Positions 1-8,294 of a DNA stretch of 64,000 bases are shown piece by piece; position 1 is the stretch's first letter, and the number at the start of each line of letters is the position of its first letter. The notes under the pieces were generated by a model. It ran no database searches. It had not been told where the DNA came from and was given only the letters and a program-made list of their open reading frames with translations. Origin of the DNA: Enterobacter sp. RHBSTW-00175 (GTDB lineage Bacteria > Pseudomonadota > Gammaproteobacteria > Enterobacterales > Enterobacteriaceae); the NCBI RefSeq assembly GCF_013927005.1, contig NZ_CP055931.1, positions 1-64,000 of the forward strand, given 5' to 3'. The position numbers were made by a program, and so were the translations under genes.

Positions 1-918
1 GTGAATAACCAGATAAATTCTACCCAACAAAACCCAGACAAGCGTCATCGTGGCGAACATTCTACAGCCTGTAAATGTCCGTTACCGCTCTACGTGCGTC
101 CGGCGCATTATAAACCTCTCAGTAAACAGCATGGTCGAGCCTTACGTAACCTTATGAGCCAGGACAAAACCTCTGGTGCCTGGGTTATTCGTCGTCGTGT
201 TTCTGCCGATCCAATCTTCACTTTTTTGCGACCTGTCGCGGACAGAAAAAGAGCTTTCCGTGAAGTACGCCGGCGTTTGCTCGATGCATTGTTTGTGCTT
301 TTCGTCAACAAAGCCGATCTTGCTACCGGTATTGTCACTATCAACATCACTAAGCTGGCTGAAGAACTCAGTCCACGGAATGAAGATGGCCAGATCATCC
401 CTGAAACTGCCGTGACGGTATCCAGGGTGTCGCGTCTGATAGACGAATTGGCGAGGTTTGGCATAGTCCTTGCGCCTGAAACTGAGTGGGATTATGTGAA
501 CGGGTGCCGTTTTCCTAAGCATATAATCATTACAGAAGAAGGCTGGCGTCTTACCGGTGTGGATATGGACAAGCTACGAGCCGAGCAAGAAGAACGCCTA
601 CGCGCTATTGAGGACGGCATTCTACAACCCGGTGAGGCTATGACAGTAAAAGAAGCCCGTAAGCGCTGGTATGAACGTTGCCGCCATCAGACGATACTCA
701 GCCGCCGTACACGCGCTATTGAGGGCAAACAACGGCGTAAGCTGGCCGAATTACCGTTCGATGAGCGAAAGCGTCAGGTGGCCGAGCGTATTTTCCGTGA
801 TATGAAGGGTGATATACACCATCTAACCCCTCAGCAGTTTGAAAAAATGGTCTGGACTCAGCTTTACCAGCTTGAACTGGTAAATATGGAGCAGCCAGGC
901 ACAGCCCCGCCTCACTAA
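1..918 (+). CDS. repA: Plasmid replication initiator RepA (IncFII-family)
   Basis: A 305-residue basic protein starting at GTG on the first base of the window. It resembles the IncFII/RepA1-type initiators that load the replisome at a downstream origin. The middle part (about residues 85-180) carries the REVRRRLLDALF segment and a winged-helix-like stretch, and the C-terminal third is rich in Arg/Lys helices (EARKRWYERCR, EGKQRRKLAEL), as is usual in this family. A DnaA box lies about 270 bp downstream, which fits the repA-then-origin order of IncFII plasmids. Copy-control RNA and a leader peptide would lie upstream, outside the window. The family call is from recognition; the exact replicon type is not determined. 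Confidence 0.8.
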   Translation: MNNQINSTQQNPDKRHRGEHSTACKCPLPLYVRPAHYKPLSKQHGRALRNLMSQDKTSGAWVIRRRVSADPIFTFLRPVADRKRAFREVRRRLLDALFVLFVNKADLATGIVTINITKLAEELSPRNEDGQIIPETAVTVSRVSRLIDELARFGIVLAPETEWDYVNGCRFPKHIIITEEGWRLTGVDMDKLRAEQEERLRAIEDGILQPGEAMTVKEARKRWYERCRHQTILSRRTRAIEGKQRRKLAELPFDERKRQVAERIFRDMKGDIHHLTPQQFEKMVWTQLYQLELVNMEQPGTAPPH

Positions 919-1462
919 CCCGCCCTCTTTTTACTAATCCGATTCCCTGCGGAGGATGTTCGTTGTCCATCTGCTAAAACAGCTCGTTTTTTAGTCACCA
1001 TTATCACGATAACCTCACCGATATTTGGTCAAAACCCCAATCAACACCGGCGTTATATCTTTTATGCACACTTACCTGCAAATAGGTAAATGGGACTATC
1101 TGCAATCAACCAATAGTTAGCTGCAAAACAATCAGGTCTTCGACCTACTTAACTTCATTAAAGATCTACTTATTCGCTGGATAAGTTCTGTGGATAACGG
1201 GGAAAACCGATAATGACCGCCCTTGCAGCGGCCAGATGGCCGCGCCGGTTCGGCATGGTCGCTATGCTCCCCAAAAGACTTTAAGTAGCACCTCCGGCCT
1301 TAGCCGGAGGCATGGAGTCAACGAGACGCAATGCAGCGAAAAGGCGCTTTTCGCCCTTACCTACTTCATCGCTAAAAGTAAGCTAAAAAACCAGTCTGGC
1401 AGGAAGGGGGCGAAATCCGTTTGGGTGTATTCGTTGACACCAGGAGCAAGTATTCCTATCAT
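919..1462. other. Probable replication origin region downstream of repA
   Basis: This 540-bp stretch has no convincing gene. It holds an AT-rich tract (about 1010-1180), a DnaA box, and two strong hairpins: GCGGCC/GGCCGC with a 4-nt loop at 1228-1243 and CCTCCGGC/GCCGGAGG with a 4-nt loop at 1291-1310. An open frame runs through 1236-1490 into parD, but the parD family length and start make that extension unlikely. Position after repA and the DnaA box suggest oriR; that role is inferred. Confidence 0.55.
1189..1197 (-). promoter_or_regulatory. DnaA box
   Basis: TGTGGATAA, the exact complement of the DnaA consensus TTATCCACA. A partial second copy (TGGATAAG) starts at 1178. It sits in the region expected to be the plasmid origin. 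Confidence 0.7.
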
Positions 1463-1481
1463 TGTGTTGATAGTTAACACA
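1463..1481. promoter_or_regulatory. Candidate ParD operator
   Basis: Inverted repeat TGTGTT/AACACA with a 7-nt spacer, ending 9 bp before the parD start codon. ParD antitoxins of this ribbon-helix-helix type normally repress their own operon through such a palindrome. The assignment is by position and symmetry. Confidence 0.5.
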
Positions 1482-1490
1482 GGGGGCGTT

Positions 1491-1733
1491 ATGGCCAGAA
1501 CAACAAGCGTTACGATTGGCGAACAACTCGATTCGTTTATTAGTCGATTAATAGACAGTGGCCGTTACGGCTCTGCGAGTGAAGTTATGCGTTCTGCGCT
1601 GCGATTGCTGGAGCAACAGGAAACAAACGATGAAGTTATTCGTCAGGCTGTTATTGCTGGGCTGGAAAGCGGTGAAAGCTCGCTATCACTGCGGGATATT
1701 GCAGCACAAAGAAAACTGAGACATCGTGTATAA
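1491..1733 (+). CDS. parD: ParD-family antitoxin
   Basis: An 80-residue protein beginning MARTTSVTIG. The N-terminal half is a ribbon-helix-helix DNA-binding domain (TSVTIGEQLDSFI then GRYGSASEVMRSALRLLE), and the C-terminal half is the flexible segment that wraps the toxin. It should neutralise ParE and repress the operon. I chose the ATG at 1491 because it gives the normal family length and follows a GGGGGCG ribosome site; a longer frame starts at 1236 but would add an unrelated 85-residue extension. The gene overlaps parE by 8 bp, the usual coupling. Confidence 0.88.
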   Translation: MARTTSVTIGEQLDSFISRLIDSGRYGSASEVMRSALRLLEQQETNDEVIRQAVIAGLESGESSLSLRDIAAQRKLRHRV

Positions 1734-2010
1734 ACTCACTGAACGGGCAGCAGACGACTTCGCCGGGATTTATGACTATACGCTCTTGAAATTTGGTGAA
1801 GCTCAGGCAGACCATTATACAGACGCACTTGAGGCATTTTTCGAGACACTGGCCGGAATGCCAGATATGGGACGTGACTACCATACCGTTCCTGGTGTGA
1901 TGCGCATTGAATTTCAGCGACATGCCATTTTTTATACGGTTCGTGATACGGATATTCTGATTGCGCGTATTTTGCACCAACAGATGAACCATAAACGCCA
2001 TTTACTGTAA
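1726..2010 (+). CDS. parE: ParE-family toxin
   Basis: A 94-residue RelE/ParE-superfamily toxin (MYKLTERAADDFAGIYDYTLLKFG...). It has the family features: an N-terminal LT..A..D...I..YT helix pair and the C-terminal R-F--H-IFY-V-D--I-I-RILH strand block. ParE toxins usually poison DNA gyrase. The start is GTG at 1726, inside the parD end, giving translational coupling. Together with parD it is a plasmid-maintenance module next to the replicon. I see no damage. Confidence 0.88.
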   Translation: MYKLTERAADDFAGIYDYTLLKFGEAQADHYTDALEAFFETLAGMPDMGRDYHTVPGVMRIEFQRHAIFYTVRDTDILIARILHQQMNHKRHLL

Positions 2011-2078
2011 GTCTAAACACGCTGCCGCGCTTTGCTTGGCCAACACCGATCTGGCACATAAAAAGTTTATGCACCAGA

Positions 2079-2267
2079 TCAGTGTTCTCGGTAAGGATAG
2101 GTGTGTTTTTGAGTTAATGTGTTTTTACTCATTTGAGTCTTTTGGCTGTCATTTTCTTTCAGCCAATTATCGACCAAGTCCTTTATCACATCAGTAATAG
2201 ATGTGCCTTGTTTTGTACTCGCAGCTTTGAAGCGGATATGTATCCTAGGCCGCCTTTCGAGTATCAT
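2079..2267 (-). pseudogene. ParG-like partition protein remnant
   Basis: The 62-residue frame contains HIRFKAASTKQGTSITDVIKDLVDNW followed by LKEN, which matches the C-terminal ribbon-helix-helix half of ParG/CopG-type partition proteins. The N-terminal mobile tail and nucleotide-exchange region of ParG are missing, and the frame runs on for about 20 unusual residues after the expected stop. The break lies beside the left 33-bp inverted repeat (2268-2300), so an insertion probably removed the front of the gene. No parF lies nearby. Residual DNA binding is possible but unproven. Confidence 0.5.
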
Positions 2268-2300
2268 AGGGGTCAGTTTGGATATCGAAAATTATTGTAC
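2268..2300 (+). repeat. Left terminal inverted repeat of a 1.6-kb segment
   Basis: Starts AGGGGTCAGTTTGGA. It matches the complement of 3859-3891 at all but three positions. Together they bound 1624 bp. Confidence 0.65.
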
Positions 2301-2559
2301 TATAAGGACTTCCCCGGCATGTCAAAGCCGGTATTTATGGTTTCTGTCTGCTCTTCAGTAAAAATAAAGGGGAGAGACTGCGGTACTATAAACGGCCATG
2401 ATGAATCGTCATCGATTCGGGCCCTGATGAAAGACGCGCGTGAGGTTCTTGTTCGTTAAGCGGATACGTATATCCTGTACAATAGCCAGATAGGCCTCAC
2501 GGGGTCTAACCCTTTATCATCAACGAATTGCAGGTCAGATGGTTATACAGCTTCGAGCT
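2301..2559. other. Region between inverted repeat and IS110-type gene
   Basis: No recognised gene. A 46-codon frame starts at ATG 2320 (MSKPVFMVSVCSS...) and stops at 2459. It has no family I know and only weak translation signals. The segment is probably the body of the repeat-bounded element that the IS110-type element entered. Confidence 0.3.
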
Positions 2560-3582
2560 TTAGTTGACTGAGTACAGCCGGAAATCATCACCGTAATGTA
2601 GTGATGCCCAACACAGCCGCGCATTTTTGGCGGCGATGGCCACAACAGCCCGCCAGTACCCTCTGCGCTCAACCAACATACAAACCCAACGGCTGAATGA
2701 GTCAGTCCTTTTCCCGGCGCCAATAAGCACTGAACGAGCCCCCTGAACCAGAAGCGTTCGCAGATACGAATCACCGGCTTTTGTGATCCTGCCGAGTTTC
2801 GACTTTCCCCCGCTGCTGTATTGTGATGGCGTCAGCCCCAGCCAGGCTGCCAGTTGACGTCCATTTTTAAAATCATGTGCATTACCGATACTGGCGACCA
2901 GTGCACAGGCCGTTGTGGGACCAACGCCCTTTAGCTCCATCAGCCGCTGACTGCGATGATCTGTTTTGGCTATGTGGGACAAAATTCGGTCATATTCAGT
3001 GATGTTAGCTTCAATGCGATCAACGTGTTCCATCAAATCATCAACACATTGCTGAACCTGAAGCGGTAAAGAGCTCTTCTGCACAGAAACCATGTGGCGC
3101 AGGGCATCAGCACTTTGTGGCGCGATGACACCGAATTCAGATATCAATCCTCGCAGACGATTATACGTTGCTGTTTTCTCTTCGATAAAACCCTGACGGG
3201 TACGATGTAAACACTGCATGGCCTGCTGGCTTTCGTCTTTCACTGGTACGAACCGCATATGCGGACGACGAACAGCTTCACAGATAGCCTGAGCATCAGC
3301 TGCATCATTTTTTCCTGATTTTCCGGCCATACGATAAGGCGATACAAACTTAGCAGCCATCAGACGTGGCTCATGACCATACTGCCGAAACAATCTTGCC
3401 CAGTAGTGAGCCCCGGAGCATGCTTCCATCCCGATAACACAGGGAGGCAAACTTGCAATTAACTCAGGAAGTGCAGCACGCGATACTTTAGGCTTAACCA
3501 GAACAGTTCTACCATTTTGATCAACACCGTGAACAGCAAACACATTTTTAGCAAGATCGATACCGACAGTCGTGATAGTCAT
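2560..3582 (-). CDS. IS110-family transposase
   Basis: A 340-residue DEDD transposase. The N-terminal DEDD_Tnp_IS110 domain shows VGIDLAKNVF (first Asp), IGMEACSGAHYWAR (Glu) and GKNDAADAQAICEA (Asp pair). The C-terminal Transposase_20 domain shows LKGVGPTTACALVASIG and the GLTPSQYSSGGKSKLGRITKAGD motif with the serine nucleophile. I start at ATG 3582 because GGAGGAATTCGTT precedes it; an in-frame upstream ATG at 3624 lacks such a site. It is only distantly related to the five IS4321/IS5075-type copies in this window. Element ends are not resolved because IS110 members lack terminal repeats. Confidence 0.88.
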   Translation of the reverse strand: MTITTVGIDLAKNVFAVHGVDQNGRTVLVKPKVSRAALPELIASLPPCVIGMEACSGAHYWARLFRQYGHEPRLMAAKFVSPYRMAGKSGKNDAADAQAICEAVRRPHMRFVPVKDESQQAMQCLHRTRQGFIEEKTATYNRLRGLISEFGVIAPQSADALRHMVSVQKSSLPLQVQQCVDDLMEHVDRIEANITEYDRILSHIAKTDHRSQRLMELKGVGPTTACALVASIGNAHDFKNGRQLAAWLGLTPSQYSSGGKSKLGRITKAGDSYLRTLLVQGARSVLIGAGKRTDSFSRWVCMLVERRGYWRAVVAIAAKNARLCWASLHYGDDFRLYSVN

Positions 3583-3624
3583 AACGAATTCCTCCGGGAC
3601 GATGTGTACCCCATGATTGCACAA

Positions 3625-3858
3625 GAGTTAATCAGGCGCATAATCAGGGGAAGTCCCTTCCATTCGTTAAGCCTGTTTTTTGAACAGATCGCGCTATCGC
3701 AATAGGGTGTACTCCCGCGCTATACAGCGTTTTCAGGGGATTTTGTCTTAATCGGATAACCTAAATGCGATACAGCAAGAGCGACAACCTAAAAGCGATA
3801 GCCACTGACGATAAATCAATCACTTACGTATCCTAATTGGTTAAATAATGTGCTTAAC
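3625..3858. other. Gene-free segment with a short direct repeat
   Basis: No gene is visible. Two copies of an AACCTAAA-(T/A)-GCGATA motif lie at about 3758-3772 and 3786-3800, roughly 28 bp apart. Their role is unknown. Confidence 0.3.
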
Positions 3859-3891
3859 GTACAAAAATTTCCGATCTCCAAACTGACCCCT
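3859..3891 (-). repeat. Right terminal inverted repeat
   Basis: Complement of 2268-2300 with three mismatches; ends ...CTGACCCCT. No matching target duplication is visible outside the pair. Confidence 0.65.
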
Positions 3892-3920
3892 TATTTGTCT
3901 CCTGCAACACCACGGGGTTG

Positions 3921-4385
3921 CTATAACCAGCGACGAACCCGTTGGGTATAGCGTTCCCATTCCAACCCGAAACGTTTTCGAAGCTGTACCTCTTCAACAT
4001 GGATATGTAATCTGGCTACTACAAACATAAACAACGGTACAGCAAGTATCCCCACCAGGCTGCCAAAGCAGAGAGCAACGGATAACTGGAGCCCGCTCAT
4101 TCCAAGGTAAATAGGGTTTCGACTCCATGCGTAACAACCGACAGTTACCAGCTTGGTGGTTCTATCCGGATGAAGCGGATTAAGCGTCGTGCCGTTCGTG
4201 CTCATCTGCCAAGCGGTGTGCAGTATCATGGTAATACAAACACCGGTCAGCAACACGCTTAGCACTATATTCACGATGTCGAAGGTAAAACGCGGGATTG
4301 CAGTCAACACATCAGTGACGAAAAACAGCAATAAGATGAGTGGGGGCGGAAACCATACTCTCAATCGAGTCACGAAGTTACGCAT
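3921..4385 (-). CDS. Isoprenylcysteine carboxyl methyltransferase-family membrane protein
   Basis: A 154-residue integral membrane protein with four probable transmembrane segments. The C-terminal half has the ICMT/PEMT pattern: VGCYAWSRNPIYLGM (the R-N/H-P motif that binds S-adenosylmethionine), then HIHVEEVQLRKRFGLEWERYTQRVRRWL (the E-E-x-x-L...F-G-x-x-Y/W-x-x-Y motif). Such bacterial proteins methylate unknown substrates. It lies just downstream of the CoA-disulfide reductase gene on the same strand, separated by 245 bp. It is complete by family length. Confidence 0.8.
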   Translation of the reverse strand: MRNFVTRLRVWFPPPLILLLFFVTDVLTAIPRFTFDIVNIVLSVLLTGVCITMILHTAWQMSTNGTTLNPLHPDRTTKLVTVGCYAWSRNPIYLGMSGLQLSVALCFGSLVGILAVPLFMFVVARLHIHVEEVQLRKRFGLEWERYTQRVRRWL

Positions 4386-4630
4386 TACACAGACCTATCT
4401 CTGAACTAAGCAGCCTGATGGCTGCAAAATGAAAATCCAGTCCTTGCCATTCCTATAGTGACCATGAATCTGACATTATATGCCTGATCTGAAAAGTTAT
4501 TTTTTTCATAACTGTCCTTATAACGGTGCGGGGTCAGTCCACACCTCTGTTCAGGTGAACAAATTCAGCAGACCACTTCACTGTTAAACCTGTGGCGATT
4601 CAGGGTGCCATGTGTATGGCACCTCATCTC

Positions 4631-6289
4631 TTATTTACTTATTGACTCCGTTACCGCCTGCCAGGTTATAAAGCCACCACTCAGATTATATGTCCTGAAG
4701 CCGTGGGCCTGAAGAATACGGTATGCCACATGCCCGCGCAGGCCACTCTGGCACCCTATAAAAATCTCTTTATCTTTAGGCACTTTTTCAAGATTCTCCC
4801 GCAGGGAATCCAGTGGAATGGATAGCGCGTCAGGATATTCGCCAAATTGTTTCAGTTCGGCAGGAGAGCGAATATCAAGTAAACAATAACTGCCCGGTTC
4901 CCGTTGTAACACATCGCTGACATGACATATGACCGTATCTCCTTTCATTACATTTGTCGCCACCATACCAGCCTGGTTAACGACGTCCCTTGCACTGTTA
5001 AAAGGTGGAGCATAAGTCAGCTCAAGATGTTCGAGATCGTTGACGGTAAGCCCCGCGCGCTGTGCGACAGACAGGACATCGATGCGTTTATCAACCCCTT
5101 TTTTCCCTGATGCCTGAGCCCCGAGAATTTTACCGGTATCGGGGCTGAACAGCAGTTTCAGACTGATCATCGTTGCCCCCGGGTAGTAACCGGCATGATC
5201 AGCGGCATGGACGTAAACCTTCTCGTATCGGGTGCCATGAACTTTCAGCTGCTTTTCATTCGCACCGACGCTGCCAATACTCAGCGAAAATACCTTACAA
5301 ATGGATGTCCCCTGACTGCCATGGTAAAGGCTGTGACGATCTAGCATGTTATCAGCAGCAATGCGTCCCTGGCGGTTGGCGGGCCCTGCCAGAGGAAAAT
5401 TAGCGGGTTCCTGAAAGACAAAGTCTGGAGTTTCAACGGCATCCCCCACGGCGTAGATGTCAGGGATACTGGTCTGCATACAGGCATTGACGCTTATGCC
5501 TCCCCGTTTACCCACTGCGAGCCCGGCTCCTGTGGCAAGGCTGTTCTCAGGTTTTACCCCGATGGCGAGAATAACCATGTCGGTCTGCAGAAACCCACCC
5601 TCAGACAGTGCAACGCGGAATCCCGTCTCTGTCCGCAGTACCTCGGTGAGCGCCGTTCTGAGACGCAGATCCACGCCATGACTCCGGATTTCCTGATGCA
5701 GGGCAGATGCCATTTCAGGATCAACCGGAGCCATAACCTGTTCCCCCATCTCCAGCAGGGTCACACTGATCCCCCGTTCGCTCAGAGCCTCCATCACTTC
5801 AAGTCCGATAAATCCCCCCCCGACAAGCGTGGTGTGAGCTACGTGATGTTGCTCAATCCACCCCAGGATAGCATCCATGTCAGTAAGATTTCGCAGCGTA
5901 AAGACACCCTCTTCCTGTAGCCCGGGCAAAGGAGGGACAACCGGAGCGGCGCCGGTACTGAGGAGCAGACGATCCCATTCTTCGCTATAGACCTCCCCTG
6001 AGGTCAGATTTTTAACCGTCACCGTTTTATTAACCGGATCCACTGACGTCACTTCATGACAGATACGGACGTCTATGTTAAAGCGGGATTTAAAATCCTC
6101 CGGGGTTTTCAGAATCAGTGACTGCCTTAAAGGAATTTTTCCGCCTATATGATAAGGTAATCCACAGTTGGCGAAAGAGACATCGCTTCCCCGTTCAAAC
6201 ACAACAATACTGACATCCTCTGATAACCGACGAGCTCTGGCTGCAGCGGATGCCCCGCCGGCAACACCACCAACAATCACTATTTTCAT
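4631..6289 (-). CDS. CoA-disulfide reductase/NADH polysulfide reductase with rhodanese domain
   Basis: A 552-residue flavoprotein. It begins MKIVIVGGVAGGASAAARARR (FAD Rossmann motif), has the single redox Cys in SFANCGLPYH (Cys42) typical of CoADR/Npsr enzymes, an NADH fold around TTLVGGGFIGLEVMEAL, and the FAD-binding IYAVGDAVE motif. The last about 100 residues are a rhodanese domain with active loop CQSGLRG (Cys near 513). These fused enzymes reduce CoA persulfides and polysulfides, and so handle sulfane sulfur in the cytoplasm. Start at 6289 follows AGAGGATG; the frame extends 9 codons upstream without a good site. It diverges from the ArsR gene across a palindromic operator. Confidence 0.9.
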   Translation of the reverse strand: MKIVIVGGVAGGASAAARARRLSEDVSIVVFERGSDVSFANCGLPYHIGGKIPLRQSLILKTPEDFKSRFNIDVRICHEVTSVDPVNKTVTVKNLTSGEVYSEEWDRLLLSTGAAPVVPPLPGLQEEGVFTLRNLTDMDAILGWIEQHHVAHTTLVGGGFIGLEVMEALSERGISVTLLEMGEQVMAPVDPEMASALHQEIRSHGVDLRLRTALTEVLRTETGFRVALSEGGFLQTDMVILAIGVKPENSLATGAGLAVGKRGGISVNACMQTSIPDIYAVGDAVETPDFVFQEPANFPLAGPANRQGRIAADNMLDRHSLYHGSQGTSICKVFSLSIGSVGANEKQLKVHGTRYEKVYVHAADHAGYYPGATMISLKLLFSPDTGKILGAQASGKKGVDKRIDVLSVAQRAGLTVNDLEHLELTYAPPFNSARDVVNQAGMVATNVMKGDTVICHVSDVLQREPGSYCLLDIRSPAELKQFGEYPDALSIPLDSLRENLEKVPKDKEIFIGCQSGLRGHVAYRILQAHGFRTYNLSGGFITWQAVTESISK

Positions 6290-6399
6290 TACATCCTCTC
6301 TGTTCACCCGGGGCAAAAATGCCTGCCAGATATAATCGTTTCCCCGGGCCGGCAGGACGCTGCAGACCTGACGAACACGATGGCAAAATTACGATACCG

Positions 6400-6411
6400 T
6401 TAGTATACTAA
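6400..6411. promoter_or_regulatory. Palindromic operator between CoADR-Rhd and ArsR genes
   Basis: TTAGTATACTAA, a perfect 12-bp palindrome in an AT-rich (TATA-repeat) spacer between divergent genes. It lies 40 bp before the ArsR start and 110 bp before the reductase start. It is a natural binding site for the adjacent ArsR-type repressor. Confidence 0.6.
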
Positions 6412-6450
6412 ATTATATTATATAAAAACACATAGTATGAGAAATCAGCA

Positions 6451-6801
6451 ATGCTCATGAATGAAGACACAAAACGTCAGACAGATATGAAGAATGCGGC
6501 CCTGAGGGCAGCAGATGTCTTACGGGGACTGGCCAACAGCGACCGGTTGCTGTTGATGTGTCAGTTAAGCCTGGGGGAAGCGAATGTGGCCGGGCTGGAA
6601 GCGGCGGTCGGTATCACTCAGCCGACCCTGTCCCAGCAGCTGGGTGTAATGCGCCGCCTGAAGCTGGTCGAGACCCGACGGGCAGGTAAAATGGTATATT
6701 ACCGTATTGAGGATAACCGTATCATGACGTTGTTAAATACCTTATATGATCTCTACTGCCCGCAGGCAGGCACCGGTAAAGGAAGCCATAACAACGAATA
6801 A
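6451..6801 (+). CDS. ArsR-family persulfide-type repressor (BigR/YgaV-like)
   Basis: A 116-residue winged-helix regulator: ADVLRGLANSDRLLLMCQLS, then recognition helix QPTLSQQLGVMRRLKLVETRRAGKMVYYRI, then an AT-rich C-terminal helix. Two cysteines, Cys37 (LLMCQLS) and Cys103 (DLYCPQ), occupy the positions of the dithiol pair in BigR, SqrR and YgaV, which form a tetrasulfide bridge with sulfane sulfur and release DNA. No metal-site motif (ELCVCDL) is present. Pairing with a CoADR-rhodanese gene supports a sulfide/persulfide sensor. ATGs at 6451 and 6457 are both possible starts. Confidence 0.85.
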   Translation: MLMNEDTKRQTDMKNAALRAADVLRGLANSDRLLLMCQLSLGEANVAGLEAAVGITQPTLSQQLGVMRRLKLVETRRAGKMVYYRIEDNRIMTLLNTLYDLYCPQAGTGKGSHNNE

Positions 6802-7012
6802 TATGATCCTGCTTTCCCCGTAAACCGTTTTATCCATGCATCATTAACCCTGTTCAGGCTGTGAAATGCCAGACCGGAACCTGCGATACCTTAACGGGAA
6901 AACAACAGTGGTCCGGATATACCAGCCGATGATGCCCGTCACGGACTGTATTTCTCGTTCACGCATTCACTGATTAACCCACTGATTCAATGGTGTTTAA
7001 TACTGTGACGGT

Positions 7013-7091
7013 CAGAAAAAACAGCCACAGGAACACGGATGATTCTGCACTGTCAGTAATAGCCTGTGGCTGACAAACCGTTTTTTCTGCT
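7013..7091 (-). terminator. Terminator-like stem for dps
   Basis: Arms CAGCCACAGG (7022-7031) and CCTGTGGCTG (7063-7072), flanked by CAGAAAAAA and TTTTTTCTG. Read on the minus strand after dps, the 10-bp stem is followed by a T run. The rest of 6802-7105 shows no gene. The 31-nt loop is longer than usual. Confidence 0.5.
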
Positions 7092-7105
7092 GCCACGGGG
7101 TGACA

Positions 7106-7582
7106 TTATTCAAGCAGGCTACGCAACATCCAGGCAGTTTTCTCATGTAACTGGATACGTTGTGTAAGCAGATCTGCTGTGGCTTCATCATTCGCATTAT
7201 TAACGAGCGGGAACAGGGAGCGTGCAGTTTTAACCACGGTCTCCTGGCCCTGGACAAGATTTTCAATCATGTTTTTTGCTGCCGGAATATCCTTATCTTC
7301 ATTAACCGCTGTTAAACGTGAAAATTCATGATATGTGCCGGGCGCGAAGCATCCGAGCGAGCGTATACGTTCAGCGATATCATCAACGGCAGTGGCCAGC
7401 TCATTGTATTGATTTTCAAACATTAAATGTAAGCTGTTAAACATGGGGCCAGTTACATTCCAGTGATAGTAATGTGTTTTTATATACAGGGTATAGGTGT
7501 CAGCAAGAAGCCGGGACAGGCCGTCTGCAATCTCCACCCGGGATGATTCAGCAATACCAATATCAATGATTTGTTTACTCAT
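7106..7582 (-). CDS. dps: Dps-family DNA-protecting ferritin-like protein
   Basis: A 158-residue four-helix ferritin-like protein. It has the Dps ferroxidase signature: [43 protein letters not shown], with the His, His/Asp and Glu ligands formed between subunits. It should form a 12-mer that oxidises and stores Fe(II) with peroxide and protects DNA. The short N-terminus lacks the Lys-rich DNA-binding tail of E. coli Dps, so it may protect mainly through iron handling. AGAGGTAG precedes the ATG. It fits the oxidative/sulfur-stress neighbourhood. Confidence 0.92.
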   Translation of the reverse strand: MSKQIIDIGIAESSRVEIADGLSRLLADTYTLYIKTHYYHWNVTGPMFNSLHLMFENQYNELATAVDDIAERIRSLGCFAPGTYHEFSRLTAVNEDKDIPAAKNMIENLVQGQETVVKTARSLFPLVNNANDEATADLLTQRIQLHEKTAWMLRSLLE

Positions 7583-7696
7583 AACTACCTCTTACACGGT
7601 TTCAGTGGAATATACGATATGCGATTATTCTTTCCGGTCTGAGCAAAACACGCCTCAAATTTTTATAATAACCAGGTACACCTGTCGTCTGTCACA

Positions 7697-8134
7697 CTAG
7701 CGATGCGCCAGAGCAATATCCTGCGACGGAACAATGAATTTCGCCGTGGCACGTGCCACTGTCTGCTGTCCTTTTGTCAGCCATGCTTCAAGCAGGTAAA
7801 TCCCCCTGCGTTGCCCAAGCAGTCTGGCACATACCATCAGTTTGTCTCCGGTACAAACGGGTGAAATGAATCTTACCGTCAGTTCAGCCGTCAGGGCTTG
7901 CACACCCTGCATGAACAAACAATGAGTCATTGCTGCATCCAGCAGGGTACTCGTCATTCCGCCATGTAAAAGACCCGTATACCCCTGATGCCTGTGATTG
8001 GCCGTGTAGTCCGCACATACAGAGCCATCCGGGTGCTCTGAAAACATTAAGTTCACCGTATCAGGGTTGTTGTCGCGGGAACTACAGACCATACAACAGG
8101 TATGGGCCTTTCTGGCATCAAGATAACAATTCAT
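7697..8134 (-). CDS. PaaI-family hotdog thioesterase
   Basis: A 145-residue hotdog-fold protein. The motif HQGYTGLLHGGMTSTLLDAAMTHCL (HGG plus the catalytic Asp) is that of the PaaI/YbdB acyl-CoA thioesterase family. The N-terminus is cysteine-rich (CCMVCSSRDNNPDTVNL), which is common in a subset of this family. It probably hydrolyses a CoA thioester; the substrate is unknown. The CoA-linked reductase upstream makes a role in CoA-thiol metabolism plausible but unproven. Confidence 0.82.
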   Translation of the reverse strand: MNCYLDARKAHTCCMVCSSRDNNPDTVNLMFSEHPDGSVCADYTANHRHQGYTGLLHGGMTSTLLDAAMTHCLFMQGVQALTAELTVRFISPVCTGDKLMVCARLLGQRRGIYLLEAWLTKGQQTVARATAKFIVPSQDIALAHR

Positions 8135-8294
8135 CTGTTTCTGCTCAGCGTCCGGTTGTACTGACGGGAGGCATCCGGAATTCAGTCAGCTGAGGGGCTC
8201 CCCCGGCATCATTACTGCCTCCTCCACACATTCCGGCTCCTGGTTTATACACAATACGGGTCTGATAAAAATCACCGCCCGTGATGAAATAAAC

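Noticed and set aside
1236..1490. Upstream extension of the parD frame
   Set aside because: ParD family length and the ribosome site support ATG 1491; the extension crosses hairpins of the origin region.
3758..3800. CRISPR-like or iteron array from the AACCTAAA(T/A)GCGATA repeats
   Set aside because: Only two copies and no regular spacers; no CRISPR array or cas gene was seen anywhere in the window.
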